Assembly (NCBI RefSeq): GCF_025146565.1 | Contig: NZ_CP102258.1 | Coordinates: 2,264,001-2,328,000, forward strand | Reading direction: 5' to 3' | DNA: 64,000 bases | DNA from: Bacteroides eggerthii | GTDB taxonomy: Bacteria; Bacteroidota; Bacteroidia; Bacteroidales; Bacteroidaceae | Shown here: piece by piece, positions 8,571 through 17,329 of the stretch | Layout of the letters: each line of letters opens with the position of its first letter | How positions within the stretch are numbered: position 1 is the stretch's first letter | Notes under the pieces: generated by a model | What the model saw: the letters and a program-made list of their open reading frames with translations, nothing else | Told to the model about the DNA's origin: nothing | Databases searched by the model: none | Made by a program: the position numbers and the translations under genes

Positions 8571-9674
8571 ATGGCATTTAATAATGTTTATAATGGAAAA
8601 AAGGTGTTGATAACGGGTAATACGGGTTTTAAAGGCAGTTGGCTTTCTACTTGGTTATTAATGCTTGGTGCGGATGTTTATGGTTATTCGAATGACATTC
8701 CGACTTCGCCTTCCATGTTTGAAACGATTGGTTTGCCTGATAAGGTACATCATTACTTTGGGGATATCCGTAACCGCGAAGAAATGAATGTATATATTCA
8801 GGAAGTGAAACCCGATTTTATTTTTCATCTGGCTGCACAAGCTATTGTATCTACCTCGTATGAAAATCCTTTTGATACTATTACTACTAATGTGGTAGGG
8901 ACTGCTTCGGTACTTGAAGCCATGCGTAATATTACTTGGAATTGTACTTGTGTGCTTATTACCAGTGATAAAGCATACGATAATGTAGAATGGATTTGGG
9001 GTTATCGTGAAACTGATGCTGTTGGCGGAAAAGATGTGTATTCTGGATCTAAAGGTGCGGCAGAACTCACTATCAAATGCTACTGGAAGTCATTTTTTCA
9101 AGCTATGCCTAATATTAAATTAGGAGTTGCACGTGCCGGAAATGTAATAGGTGGTGGTGATTGGGCAAAAGACCGTATTATAGTTGATTGTGTGAAAGCT
9201 TTTTCTGTAAATCAGGTAGTAGAGATAAGATGTCCAAAAGCAACTCGTCCTTGGCAACATGTATTGGAGCCTTTAAGTGGCTATCTGAATCTTGGCCAAT
9301 TTCTTTATGAAGAAAAAGTGGGGAGTGGTGAGGCTTTTAATTTTGGACCACGTGCAGAACAAACTAAAACAGTATTTGAGTTAGTACAAGATTTAGCTGA
9401 ATTTTGGGGGTTGAATCGTAATAATGCAGCAAAGCTTACTGGCAATATTCCGTTTAAGGAAGCAACTCTACTGAAACTGAATTGCGATAAAGCATTAGCA
9501 TATCTCAATTGGCACTCTACTCTTCATTACAAAGAATGTGTGCATTATATTGCTGATTGGTATAAAGCTTTTTATGTTCAGAAAAATGTAGATATGTACC
9601 GTTTGACTACCAGGCAGATAGAAGCATATATGGAATGTGCAAGTAAACAAAATTTGGAGTGGGGAGTAATATGA
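8571..9674 (+). CDS. rfbG: CDP-glucose 4,6-dehydratase
   Basis: The 367-residue extended SDR converts CDP-glucose to CDP-4-keto-6-deoxyglucose. The Rossmann motif ITGNTGFKGSW lies at about residues 13-23, SDKAYDN is typical of the dehydratase subgroup, and the catalytic YSGSK (Tyr-x3-Lys) is present, as is ARAGNVIGGGDWAKDR. It overlaps the start of the next gene (ATGA at 9671-9674), so translation is probably coupled. Together with rfbF it commits the locus to a CDP-deoxyhexose. Confidence 0.93.
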   Translation: MAFNNVYNGKKVLITGNTGFKGSWLSTWLLMLGADVYGYSNDIPTSPSMFETIGLPDKVHHYFGDIRNREEMNVYIQEVKPDFIFHLAAQAIVSTSYENPFDTITTNVVGTASVLEAMRNITWNCTCVLITSDKAYDNVEWIWGYRETDAVGGKDVYSGSKGAAELTIKCYWKSFFQAMPNIKLGVARAGNVIGGGDWAKDRIIVDCVKAFSVNQVVEIRCPKATRPWQHVLEPLSGYLNLGQFLYEEKVGSGEAFNFGPRAEQTKTVFELVQDLAEFWGLNRNNAAKLTGNIPFKEATLLKLNCDKALAYLNWHSTLHYKECVHYIADWYKAFYVQKNVDMYRLTTRQIEAYMECASKQNLEWGVI

Positions 9675-10102
9675 TGGAAGGGGTAAAGCTTTATCCTCTA
9701 AAGCAGATAATGGTGCCAAAAGGGGATATTTTTCATGCTCTTAAATCAACTGATGAAGGGTATGCTGGATTTGGAGAAGCTTATTTTTCACAGATAGAAG
9801 AGGGAGAAGTGAAAGGATGGAAACGTCACAATCGGATGATTCTGAATATTGTGGTCCCTGTAGGTGCTATAAAGTTTGTTATATACGATGATCGAGAAGG
9901 AAGTGTAACTAATGGCGAATTTGAGGAGGTGATACTTTCTTCATTCAGTAATTATCAACGCATGACGATAGCACCTGGTTTATGGATGGCTTTTCAGGGA
10001 GTGGGGAAAGGTATTTCTATGCTACTGGATATCATACCGGAACCTCACAATCCAGATGAGGCGGATAAAAAGGCTTTGTCGGAATTTATTTACAAATTTT
10101 AA
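9671..10102 (+). CDS. Cupin-type dTDP/CDP-4-keto-6-deoxyhexose 3,5-epimerase-like protein
   Basis: The protein has 143 residues from ATG 9671, which overlaps the rfbG stop as ATGA; an in-frame GTG at 9659 is an alternative. The sequence VPKGDIFHALKST and the later GWKRHNRMILN and PPG-like APGLWMAFQG fit the RmlC-like cupin fold. In a CDP-glucose module it should act on CDP-4-keto-6-deoxyglucose, epimerising C3 and/or C5 before reduction by the following gene. It is shorter than canonical RmlC (about 180 residues). Exact stereochemistry unknown. Confidence 0.7.
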   Translation: MMEGVKLYPLKQIMVPKGDIFHALKSTDEGYAGFGEAYFSQIEEGEVKGWKRHNRMILNIVVPVGAIKFVIYDDREGSVTNGEFEEVILSSFSNYQRMTIAPGLWMAFQGVGKGISMLLDIIPEPHNPDEADKKALSEFIYKF

Positions 10103-10105
10103 AGA

Positions 10106-11020
10106 ATGAAAATAGCATTGACTGGCGTTACTGGATTTATAGGACAAAATTTAATGCCAATGTTGATTCGTGAATGCCCTGATATAGAAATTTTGACACT
10201 GAATGTTGATGTAGCAAAGGCAGAAAGACTCTATCCTACCATAGAATATTCCCGATGTAAACATGTTCATACAACAAATTTAGAACAACTTATAGCTTTC
10301 AATCCGGAACTTACCATACATTTGGCTACTGTGACTACAGCTCGCAATGATACAGAAATTATCAAGCCTATGGTAGCGGCTAATATAGAATTTGGTGTAC
10401 TGTTACTTGATGCTTTGACAAAGTGCGACCACATGAGATTGTTCGTTAATGTAGGTTCGTTTGCTGAATATCGTTTAGGACCAGGATTGTTTGAGAGTGC
10501 CTATCTTTATACTGCTTCAAAGACTGCATTTCGTGCTTTTGTAGATTATTATTCAAAATTGGCAGGTTTTCGGTATATTACTGTTGTACCATACTCTGTA
10601 TATGGAGGTAAAATGACGGTAAAGCGGATTATGGATTATATTTATGAATCGATGGATAGTGAAATTCCCGTAGATATGACACCAGGTGAACAAGTGCTTG
10701 ATTTTATTCACGTGGATGATGTAGCTGGTTTTTTTACTTATGTAGTTAATCATATGCAAAAGTTCTATTCTTTAGACAAGAATGGCGAAGAATTTCATTT
10801 AGGCACGGGGTACGGTACGAGTATTCGTGAAGTGGCTGCAATGATGGAAGATATTGTAGGAAAGAAGTGCAATATAAATTGGGGTGGAAGACCATATCGA
10901 AATAGGGATATGATGTATGCTGTAGCTCCGATAGCTAAAAATTTGACATTAATTGGCTGGAAAACTAATATTAGTTTGAAAGATGGTATTGGGTTAATGA
11001 AAAAAAATATTAATAAATAA
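10106..11020 (+). CDS. NAD-dependent epimerase/dehydratase (CDP-4-keto-6-deoxyhexose reductase candidate)
   Basis: The 304-residue extended SDR has the N-terminal ALTGVTGFIGQ, an active-site LYTASKTAF (Tyr-x3-Lys) and DFIHVDDVA, the typical C-terminal-domain motif of this superfamily. It follows the cupin epimerase by 3 bases and closes the CDP module. By position it should reduce the 4-keto group, giving the final CDP-6-deoxyhexose. It could instead be an RfbJ/RfbE-like enzyme for a 3,6-dideoxyhexose, but no RfbH-type C3-dehydratase is present in this window. Confidence 0.75.
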   Translation: MKIALTGVTGFIGQNLMPMLIRECPDIEILTLNVDVAKAERLYPTIEYSRCKHVHTTNLEQLIAFNPELTIHLATVTTARNDTEIIKPMVAANIEFGVLLLDALTKCDHMRLFVNVGSFAEYRLGPGLFESAYLYTASKTAFRAFVDYYSKLAGFRYITVVPYSVYGGKMTVKRIMDYIYESMDSEIPVDMTPGEQVLDFIHVDDVAGFFTYVVNHMQKFYSLDKNGEEFHLGTGYGTSIREVAAMMEDIVGKKCNINWGGRPYRNRDMMYAVAPIAKNLTLIGWKTNISLKDGIGLMKKNINK

Positions 11021-11130
11021 GTTTTTCTTGAGGGAATTTATATATAACAATATTTCATTTATTAGATGTATTTGATTTAGTAGTGTCTACCAGCCAAATA
11101 TATATATAATTTTTTATTAATACGTTTAAA

Positions 11131-12006
11131 ATGAATAATGAGTTTCCTTTTTTCTCAATTGTAATTCCTACGTATAATCATGGGCATTTTATAAAACAGT
11201 GCTTAGAGAGTGTTCTAAATCAAACATATACGCATTGGGAAATAATAGTTGTCAATAATTATTCGGAGGATAATACTGTTGAAGTGGTTGAGTCATTATC
11301 TGATAAAAGAATACGATTAATTAATTTTTCAAATGCGGGAATAATAGCAGCTTCGAGAAATAAAGGAATTGAATTAGCTAATGGGGATTGGATATGCTTT
11401 TTGGATTCGGATGACTTATTTTATCCAAACAAGTTAGAAGAGTTACTCAGAAGTGTTATGAATTTTGATGTTATATATCATGATTTAGATATATATAGTG
11501 ATAGTAAGCTAATGTGGAAAAAGAAAGTTAAAGGTCGAGAGTTGAAAGGAAATATAGAAAAAGATTTGATAATTAATGGAAATGCTTTGCCTTGTTCTAG
11601 TGTTGCTGTAAGAAAGGATATTTTAAATGCTGTTTCTGGCTTTTCTGAGGATAAAAGTCTTTTTGCAGTAGAAGACTCTGATTGTTGGATTCGTATTGCA
11701 AGGATTACATCTCGATTTAAATATATAAATAAAGCGTTGGGAAAATATTGGGTAGGTAATAATACTTCGGTTTCTGTAAAGCAAATAAATAGAGAACAGA
11801 ATCTGTTTAATGCTCATTGTTATATGTTGAGTGAAGTTGAACAAGAAAAGGCCCAGAAAAATATGTTTTATAGGCAAGCTAGGATATTTCATAAGTTGAA
11901 AAAGTACAAAAAAGCAATGGGGAAATATCAGGATTCAATATCGGGCTTAACACCATTACGTAGTATTGTCATGTATTGTGTTTCTATGTTACACATTAAA
12001 GTTTGA
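11131..12006 (+). CDS. Family 2 glycosyltransferase
   Basis: The 291-residue GT2 enzyme starts FFSIVIPTYNHGHFIKQCLESVLNQTY, with VVNNYSEDNT and the metal-binding FLDSDDLF around residue 90. The second half carries VEDSDCWIRIA, an acceptor-region motif of GT2 enzymes. A 110-base AT-rich gap precedes it. It ends 3 bases before the polymerase gene. It adds one residue of the repeat unit; the sugar is unknown. Confidence 0.85.
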   Translation: MNNEFPFFSIVIPTYNHGHFIKQCLESVLNQTYTHWEIIVVNNYSEDNTVEVVESLSDKRIRLINFSNAGIIAASRNKGIELANGDWICFLDSDDLFYPNKLEELLRSVMNFDVIYHDLDIYSDSKLMWKKKVKGRELKGNIEKDLIINGNALPCSSVAVRKDILNAVSGFSEDKSLFAVEDSDCWIRIARITSRFKYINKALGKYWVGNNTSVSVKQINREQNLFNAHCYMLSEVEQEKAQKNMFYRQARIFHKLKKYKKAMGKYQDSISGLTPLRSIVMYCVSMLHIKV

Positions 12007-12009
12007 TTA

Positions 12010-13161
12010 ATGAGGCGTCAATTTTCTATAATAATCATATTTTTTCTTGTTTTCCATTTTTTACTTCCATGTTTATATTTTTTGATTTATGGTTTTGTTA
12101 ATTTATATTCGGATGTACAGGGGTATGTTGGCTGTTTAATAAATATAATATCATTGTTGGGTACACTTTTTATTATAAAAAAAATGCCAACGATGGATAG
12201 CGCTCCTTTAAAGGAATACAATCATTTATCATCTTTTTTTTTGGTGTCCTTATTCATTACTTTATATAAATTTTATAGTAGTGGTGGTTATTCGGGGGCT
12301 TTAGAGGGAAGTTCGCATGGAACTCTGATTTCTTTTCTTTCTCTCTTTTTCAATGCTACAGTAAGTTTTTTCTTGGTAATTTGTTTGCAAAAACACGTGA
12401 AGCATATTTATGTTTGGATATGTTTATATGTTGCTGTAATGACCATTACAGGGAGTCGTTCTGCTGTTTTAGGAGTATTACTTTTATTTTTATATATTCC
12501 ATTATTCGCTAATTACAAATCAATATATCGTAAACTGAAGAAGATATTATTAGTTTTGACTATCGTATCTCCTATTTTATTCTTTTATGCTACATCTGTT
12601 CGTGGTGAGATTGATACTGAGTTACTTAGTAAAATTATTATTGGTAGAATATCTTTTGTTGAATTATCTATGATTCCGCTTCAGAGTAAGCAAGAGGCTT
12701 CAATGGATCAGAAAGTTTTTGAAGAAAAGTACTCATTAAATAATCAAGTCAAGCAAGTTGTAAATACAGTGACTCCAATAGACTTTTTTGAATATGATGT
12801 TTCTCCTAATCAGTACTTTAGACAGATTTTTCTAGGGGCATCTGAGCGAACTGTGTTAGATTCTTATATGTCTATAAATATGACGTTGCCTGTATACTTT
12901 GTTATGGAAACAAACTATGTTGTAGGTATTTTCCTTACTATTGCTTTTCTATCCTTTCTGTTCTGGATATGGGTACATTATGCTTCAAACCGATACGTTT
13001 TTATTGCCGTACTATTTTCTATGTATGATTTTTTGTATTATTTTGATTGGATTATGATTACTCAAAGTATATTCTCTATTTGTCTAACATTACTAGCCCT
13101 TGATGTTTGGGAAAAAGTTTTAAATTCTATTTGCTTTACATATCAGAAGTATACAAAATAA
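12010..13161 (+). CDS. O-antigen/capsule polymerase (Wzy-like)
   Basis: The 383-residue protein has many hydrophobic segments (about 10-11) and a hydrophilic loop around residues 200-300, before the last helices. These are features of Wzy polymerases, which join repeat units in the periplasm. Sequence conservation in Wzy is always low, and no catalytic motif can be named. The call rests on topology, length and position in a locus that has a Wzx and an initiating transferase. EpsG-like or WbbE-like polymerases are alternatives with the same role. Confidence 0.68.
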   Translation: MRRQFSIIIIFFLVFHFLLPCLYFLIYGFVNLYSDVQGYVGCLINIISLLGTLFIIKKMPTMDSAPLKEYNHLSSFFLVSLFITLYKFYSSGGYSGALEGSSHGTLISFLSLFFNATVSFFLVICLQKHVKHIYVWICLYVAVMTITGSRSAVLGVLLLFLYIPLFANYKSIYRKLKKILLVLTIVSPILFFYATSVRGEIDTELLSKIIIGRISFVELSMIPLQSKQEASMDQKVFEEKYSLNNQVKQVVNTVTPIDFFEYDVSPNQYFRQIFLGASERTVLDSYMSINMTLPVYFVMETNYVVGIFLTIAFLSFLFWIWVHYASNRYVFIAVLFSMYDFLYYFDWIMITQSIFSICLTLLALDVWEKVLNSICFTYQKYTK

Positions 13162-13221
13162 TATTTACTATAATTTTGTTTTCGTGGTATTTCATAACTA
13201 TTATAATTTGTTGTGTTTAAG

Positions 13222-14181
13222 ATGAGCTACAGTGTATCCTTAGTCATTCCATTGTACAATGTTGAAAAATATGTGAAAGATTCATTATTTTCTGCATTGA
13301 AACAGACTTTCAAAAGTATAGAGTATATTTTAGTTGATGATTGTTCAACTGATGAAACAATGCAAGTAGTTAAAAGTATTATTATGGATCATCCTCGATT
13401 CATGGATATTAAAATTTTGAGTCACGATATAAATGCAGGATTATCTGCTGCTAGGAATACTGGACTACTTCATGCACAAGGGAAATATGTGTTTTTTATG
13501 GATTCTGACGATGAAATAACGATAGATTGTATTGAAAAACATTATAATGTTATTGAAACTTCAGGTGCGGATTTTACTGTTGCTGATTTATGCTTAGAAG
13601 GTGCAAAATCTATTCATATAAGGCCAATTTTATGTGAAGTTGAAAAGACATTACCTATTTTATCATATTTGAAAAGAGAATGGAATACTAGTGCATGCAA
13701 TAAGTTATACAAGAAAAGATTTCTTATCGAAAACGGATTACTTTTTAAAAATGGCTTATTGCACGAAGATATACTTTGGTCTTATGAAGTGGCAAATAAA
13801 GCTAAGGTAATTGCTCTAGTAGCAAAGGCTACATATATTTATAAAATTCGTAAGAATTCGATAACTACCTATAAAAATAACTCTCGTAAGATTGATAGTC
13901 TTTTATTTATCTTAGAAACAATTAGCTTGGAATGGAATCATGGTAGTATACCGATCAAGTACGAAAATGAATATTATCGGTATATTGACTTTTGGTGTTT
14001 AAATACAGCTTTACTTTTATTGAATTTTGATGGTACCTATAGTGAAAGTAGTAAATATTACTCAAGAATAATTGAAATAGTAAAAAGCAAGAAAAGATAT
14101 TCTTTCATATTTAGATGCCCTTTTTTTGTGTTTTATTTGTTTGTTACACCTATATACCTGTTGTATAAAAAAATCAGATAA
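13222..14181 (+). CDS. Family 2 glycosyltransferase
   Basis: The protein is about 319 residues from ATG 13222; an in-frame GTG at 13213 would add three residues. It is a GT2 enzyme: SVSLVIPLYNVEKYVKDSL, VDDCSTDET, GLSAARNTGL and the metal-binding FFMDSDDEI are all present. The C-terminus carries hydrophobic residues (about 295-319) that may associate with the membrane. This subgroup includes many capsule and LPS transferases. A stretch of 223 bases without a gene follows. The donor sugar cannot be assigned. Confidence 0.85.
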   Translation: MSYSVSLVIPLYNVEKYVKDSLFSALKQTFKSIEYILVDDCSTDETMQVVKSIIMDHPRFMDIKILSHDINAGLSAARNTGLLHAQGKYVFFMDSDDEITIDCIEKHYNVIETSGADFTVADLCLEGAKSIHIRPILCEVEKTLPILSYLKREWNTSACNKLYKKRFLIENGLLFKNGLLHEDILWSYEVANKAKVIALVAKATYIYKIRKNSITTYKNNSRKIDSLLFILETISLEWNHGSIPIKYENEYYRYIDFWCLNTALLLLNFDGTYSESSKYYSRIIEIVKSKKRYSFIFRCPFFVFYLFVTPIYLLYKKIR

Positions 14182-14404
14182 TTACTGCTCTTTTGCTTCT
14201 TCAATTCTATTCTTGATGCTTTGTATACTTATAATAATCCATTTTAGAAGTTATGAAGGACTAATATAATTCAATTTTTTTATCTGTTAATATGATAAAA
14301 TGAATATAACTTTCTTTCGAGAAGAATGGAAAGGATTATGAATTATTGAAAAGTCAGAAATTGTTTAAATAACCTTTCATGATGTTATATATAAATCTTT
14401 TATT

Positions 14405-15226
14405 ATGCTATTGTTGACAGCTACAATTGTTACTTATAAGAACAATCCTAATCAGTTACTAAAAACGATTAATAGTTTCTTGACGACAAGGTTAGATGTT
14501 CATCTATATATAGTTGATAATTCTCCTGAAGATGATTTGGGGGAAATATTCTCAGATGATCGGATTACATATATATATATGGATTCCAATAACGGTTTCG
14601 GATCAGGTCATAATGTAATATTACGATGTCCTGAAAAGATGGGAAAATACCATTTAATTTTGAATCCTGATATATACTTTGAAGTAGGAGTTTTAGAACG
14701 TTTGTGTGATTATATGGATGCTAATATAGATGTTGGTAATGTGATGCCTCGTGTTGTCTATCCTAATGGTGAGTTACAATATCTTTGTAAACTTTTGCCT
14801 TCTCCACTGGAATGGGTTGGACGAATATTTATCCCCGTAAAAAAAATTAAAGAGAGAATTAATTATTCCTTTGAGATGCGTTTTGCTAATTATAACGAGG
14901 AAATGAATGTACCATATTTGTCAGGGTGTTTTATGTTTTTGCGCAAATCTGTTATTGAAGATATAGGAGTTTTTGATGAAGGTATTTTTATGTATGGAGA
15001 AGATACTGATTTAAATCGTCGTATTTATAAAAAGTATAGAACGATGTATTATCCGATGGTTACTATAACTCATGCATTTGAAAGAGGTTCTCATAAAAGT
15101 TTACGTTTATTTTGGATACATGTAAAAGCTGCTATTTATTATTTGAATAAATGGGGATGGTTTTTTGATAAAGAAAGACGAGAAATAAATAGAAAGACTA
15201 AATACATTTATAATAAAAGTTTATAA
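14405..15226 (+). CDS. Family 2 glycosyltransferase (rhamnosyltransferase-like)
   Basis: The 273-residue GT2 protein contains TATIVTYKNNPNQLLKTI, YIVDNSPEDD, NGFGSGHN and LNPDIYF (DXD position), then YLSGCFMFLRKSVIEDIG and FMYGEDTDLNRR. The last two are typical of rhamnosyltransferase-like GT2 enzymes. It precedes the epimerase and initiating transferase pair. It probably adds an early residue of the repeat unit, since genes next to the initiating enzyme often do, but that is inference. Confidence 0.83.
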   Translation: MLLLTATIVTYKNNPNQLLKTINSFLTTRLDVHLYIVDNSPEDDLGEIFSDDRITYIYMDSNNGFGSGHNVILRCPEKMGKYHLILNPDIYFEVGVLERLCDYMDANIDVGNVMPRVVYPNGELQYLCKLLPSPLEWVGRIFIPVKKIKERINYSFEMRFANYNEEMNVPYLSGCFMFLRKSVIEDIGVFDEGIFMYGEDTDLNRRIYKKYRTMYYPMVTITHAFERGSHKSLRLFWIHVKAAIYYLNKWGWFFDKERREINRKTKYIYNKSL

Positions 15227-15262
15227 AATAGTGAGCTATTTATTTGAAAAAGTTATAAATTT

Positions 15263-16159
15263 ATGAGGCTTTTATTTACAGGTTCTTCTGGTTTTTTGGG
15301 AAATAGCATATATTCTCTTTTAAAGAATATGTATGATGTCACAACAGTAGGGTTGATGCCTGGTGATAATTATACCATAAATATTGCTAAGGAGATTCCT
15401 GTTTTTAATGAAGTATATGATATCGTACTACATGCTGCCGGAAAAGCTCATTCGATACCCAAAACGGAAGAAGAGAAACAACTGTTTTTCGATGTGAATC
15501 TACAAGGAACTAAAAATCTTTGTACAGCATTGGAAAGAACAGGAATACCCAAAGCATTTATCTTTGTTTCTACAGTTGCTGTCTATGGGTGTGATTTTGG
15601 TGAGAATATTACAGAAGAACATCCTTTAAATGGAAAAACTCCTTATGCTATGAGTAAGCGTCTTGCAGAAGAGTTTCTGCAAGAGTGGTGTAGTAAAAAT
15701 GAGGTGGTGCTAGGCATTATTCGTCCTTCTTTAATTGCAGGTCCTAATCCACCGGGTAATTTGGGAGCAATGATAAATGGAATTCGTAGTGGGAAATATT
15801 TGAGCATTGCTGGAGGAAAAGCCCGTAAGAGCGTGCTTCTGGTACAGGATATTGCCACATTAGTCCCTTTGTTAACTGAAAAAGGAGGCATTTATAATGT
15901 TTGTGACAGTTACCAACCTACATTTAGAGAACTGGAAATAGTTATTTGTAAGCAGTTGAGAAAGTCTTTGCCGATATCAGTTCCGTATTGGATAGCTAAC
16001 TGTATGGCATTGTTAGGTAATGTTCTTGGGGAAAAGGCTCCAATCAATACTTCTAAATTGAAAAAAATAACAGAGTCCTTAACTTTTAGTAATGAAAAGG
16101 CAATACGAGAATTAGGTTGGAAGCCTACAAATGTATTGGAAAACTTTAGAATCGAATAA
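15263..16159 (+). CDS. NAD-dependent epimerase/dehydratase making the first-sugar nucleotide (WbpV/QnlA-like)
   Basis: The 298-residue extended SDR starts RLLFTGSSGFLGNSIY and has YAMSKRLAEE (Tyr-x3-Lys) and SLIAGPNPPGNLG. The last motif is shared with reductases and epimerases that make UDP-linked N-acetyl-6-deoxyhexosamines such as QuiNAc or FucNAc. It lies 34 bases upstream of a WecA-type transferase. In many O-antigen loci such a pair makes and then attaches the first sugar, so this enzyme probably feeds the transferase. UDP-GalNAc/GlcNAc 4-epimerase is an alternative. Confidence 0.75.
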   Translation: MRLLFTGSSGFLGNSIYSLLKNMYDVTTVGLMPGDNYTINIAKEIPVFNEVYDIVLHAAGKAHSIPKTEEEKQLFFDVNLQGTKNLCTALERTGIPKAFIFVSTVAVYGCDFGENITEEHPLNGKTPYAMSKRLAEEFLQEWCSKNEVVLGIIRPSLIAGPNPPGNLGAMINGIRSGKYLSIAGGKARKSVLLVQDIATLVPLLTEKGGIYNVCDSYQPTFRELEIVICKQLRKSLPISVPYWIANCMALLGNVLGEKAPINTSKLKKITESLTFSNEKAIRELGWKPTNVLENFRIE

Positions 16160-16193
16160 ACCTTTGATGTTTTTCTAACAAAGAGATAATAAA

Positions 16194-17171
16194 ATGATGT
16201 ATTATTTAATTATTTTAGTTCTGCTATTTTTAGCAGAACTTTTTTATTTTAAAGTCGCGGATAAGTATAATATCATTGATAAACCTAATGAACGTAGCAG
16301 TCATACACGAATAACCCTGCGTGGTGGGGGAGTTATCTTTTATTTCGGAGCATTGGTATATTTTCTGACGAGTGGATTTGAGTATCCATGGTTTATGCTA
16401 GCATTGACTTTTGTGGCTATTATTAGTTTCATAGATGATATTCGTTCCACATCTCAGAAATTAAGATTGGTGTTCCATTTTTCGGCTATGGCTTTGATGT
16501 TCTACCAATGGGGATTATTCTCTTTATCTTGGTGGTGGATAATTATAGCTTTGATAATATGTATAGGTATTATTAATGCTTATAACTTTATGGATGGTAT
16601 TAACGGGATAACTGGAGGTTATTCATTGGTAGTTTTGCTGTCTTTGGCTTATATCAATGAGGAAGTTACTCCGTTTGTGGAACAAGACCTGATTTATACA
16701 GTAATAATGTCAGTACTGGTTTTTTGTTTCTTCAACTTCAGAAAGAAAGCACGATGTTTTGCAGGTGATGTGGGGTCGGTAAGTATTGCTTTTATTTTAT
16801 TATTCTTGCTAGGAAAGCTGATTATCCAAACAGGGGATTTTAGTTGGATTATATTGCTGTCAGTATATGGAGTGGATAGCGTATTGACAATTTTTCACAG
16901 GTTGATGTTGCATGAGAACATAGGCTTACCGCATCGTAAGCATTTATATCAGTTAATGGCTAATGAACTAAGGATACCTCATGTGGCGGTGTCTGTTATC
17001 TATATGGTATTGCAATTTTTGATAGTGGCAGGATTATTGTGGCTACCGGTAGATCATTGGGTGTATTTTTTTACGGTTATTGGTGGTTTAGCCGTAATTT
17101 ACATTATTTGTATGTACAGATATTATCCTTTGCACGAGACTTACTTGAAACAACAAAATATAATAAAGTGA
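16194..17171 (+). CDS. Initiating undecaprenyl-phosphate N-acetylhexosamine-1-P transferase (WecA/WbpL type)
   Basis: The 325-residue integral membrane protein belongs to the MraY/WecA superfamily. About 10-11 helices are visible, with the family motifs DDIRSTSQKLRL, NAYNFMDGINGITGG (catalytic aspartate region), FAGDVGSVS and GLPHRKHLYQ (the His-x-Arg-His cytosolic loop). The enzyme transfers a HexNAc-1-phosphate from UDP to undecaprenyl phosphate, starting the repeat unit. It is the last gene of the polysaccharide locus, as is common in Bacteroides. The exact sugar depends on the upstream SDR. Confidence 0.9.
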   Translation: MMYYLIILVLLFLAELFYFKVADKYNIIDKPNERSSHTRITLRGGGVIFYFGALVYFLTSGFEYPWFMLALTFVAIISFIDDIRSTSQKLRLVFHFSAMALMFYQWGLFSLSWWWIIIALIICIGIINAYNFMDGINGITGGYSLVVLLSLAYINEEVTPFVEQDLIYTVIMSVLVFCFFNFRKKARCFAGDVGSVSIAFILLFLLGKLIIQTGDFSWIILLSVYGVDSVLTIFHRLMLHENIGLPHRKHLYQLMANELRIPHVAVSVIYMVLQFLIVAGLLWLPVDHWVYFFTVIGGLAVIYIICMYRYYPLHETYLKQQNIIK

Positions 17172-17268
17172 TATTTGGGATATAGTTGCTTTATTCAATA
17201 TGAATAAAAACGTTTTTGTTCAAATTGTAGGATTTTTTGGCCTTTTTGTTAATTGGGAATTGAAAATA

Positions 17269-17300
17269 TTGCTTGTTATGTTGTATTATTTCTATCTTTG
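17269..17300 (+). promoter_or_regulatory. Bacteroides-type promoter of the OmpA-family gene
   Basis: TATCTTTG at 17293-17300 matches the -7 consensus TAnnTTTG, with TTG at 17269-17271 about 21 bases upstream as the -33 element. It lies 30 bases before the ATG of the OmpA gene and separates it from the polysaccharide operon. Confidence 0.75.
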
Positions 17301-17329
17301 CACCCCGAATTTTTAAATTATAAACAGAC

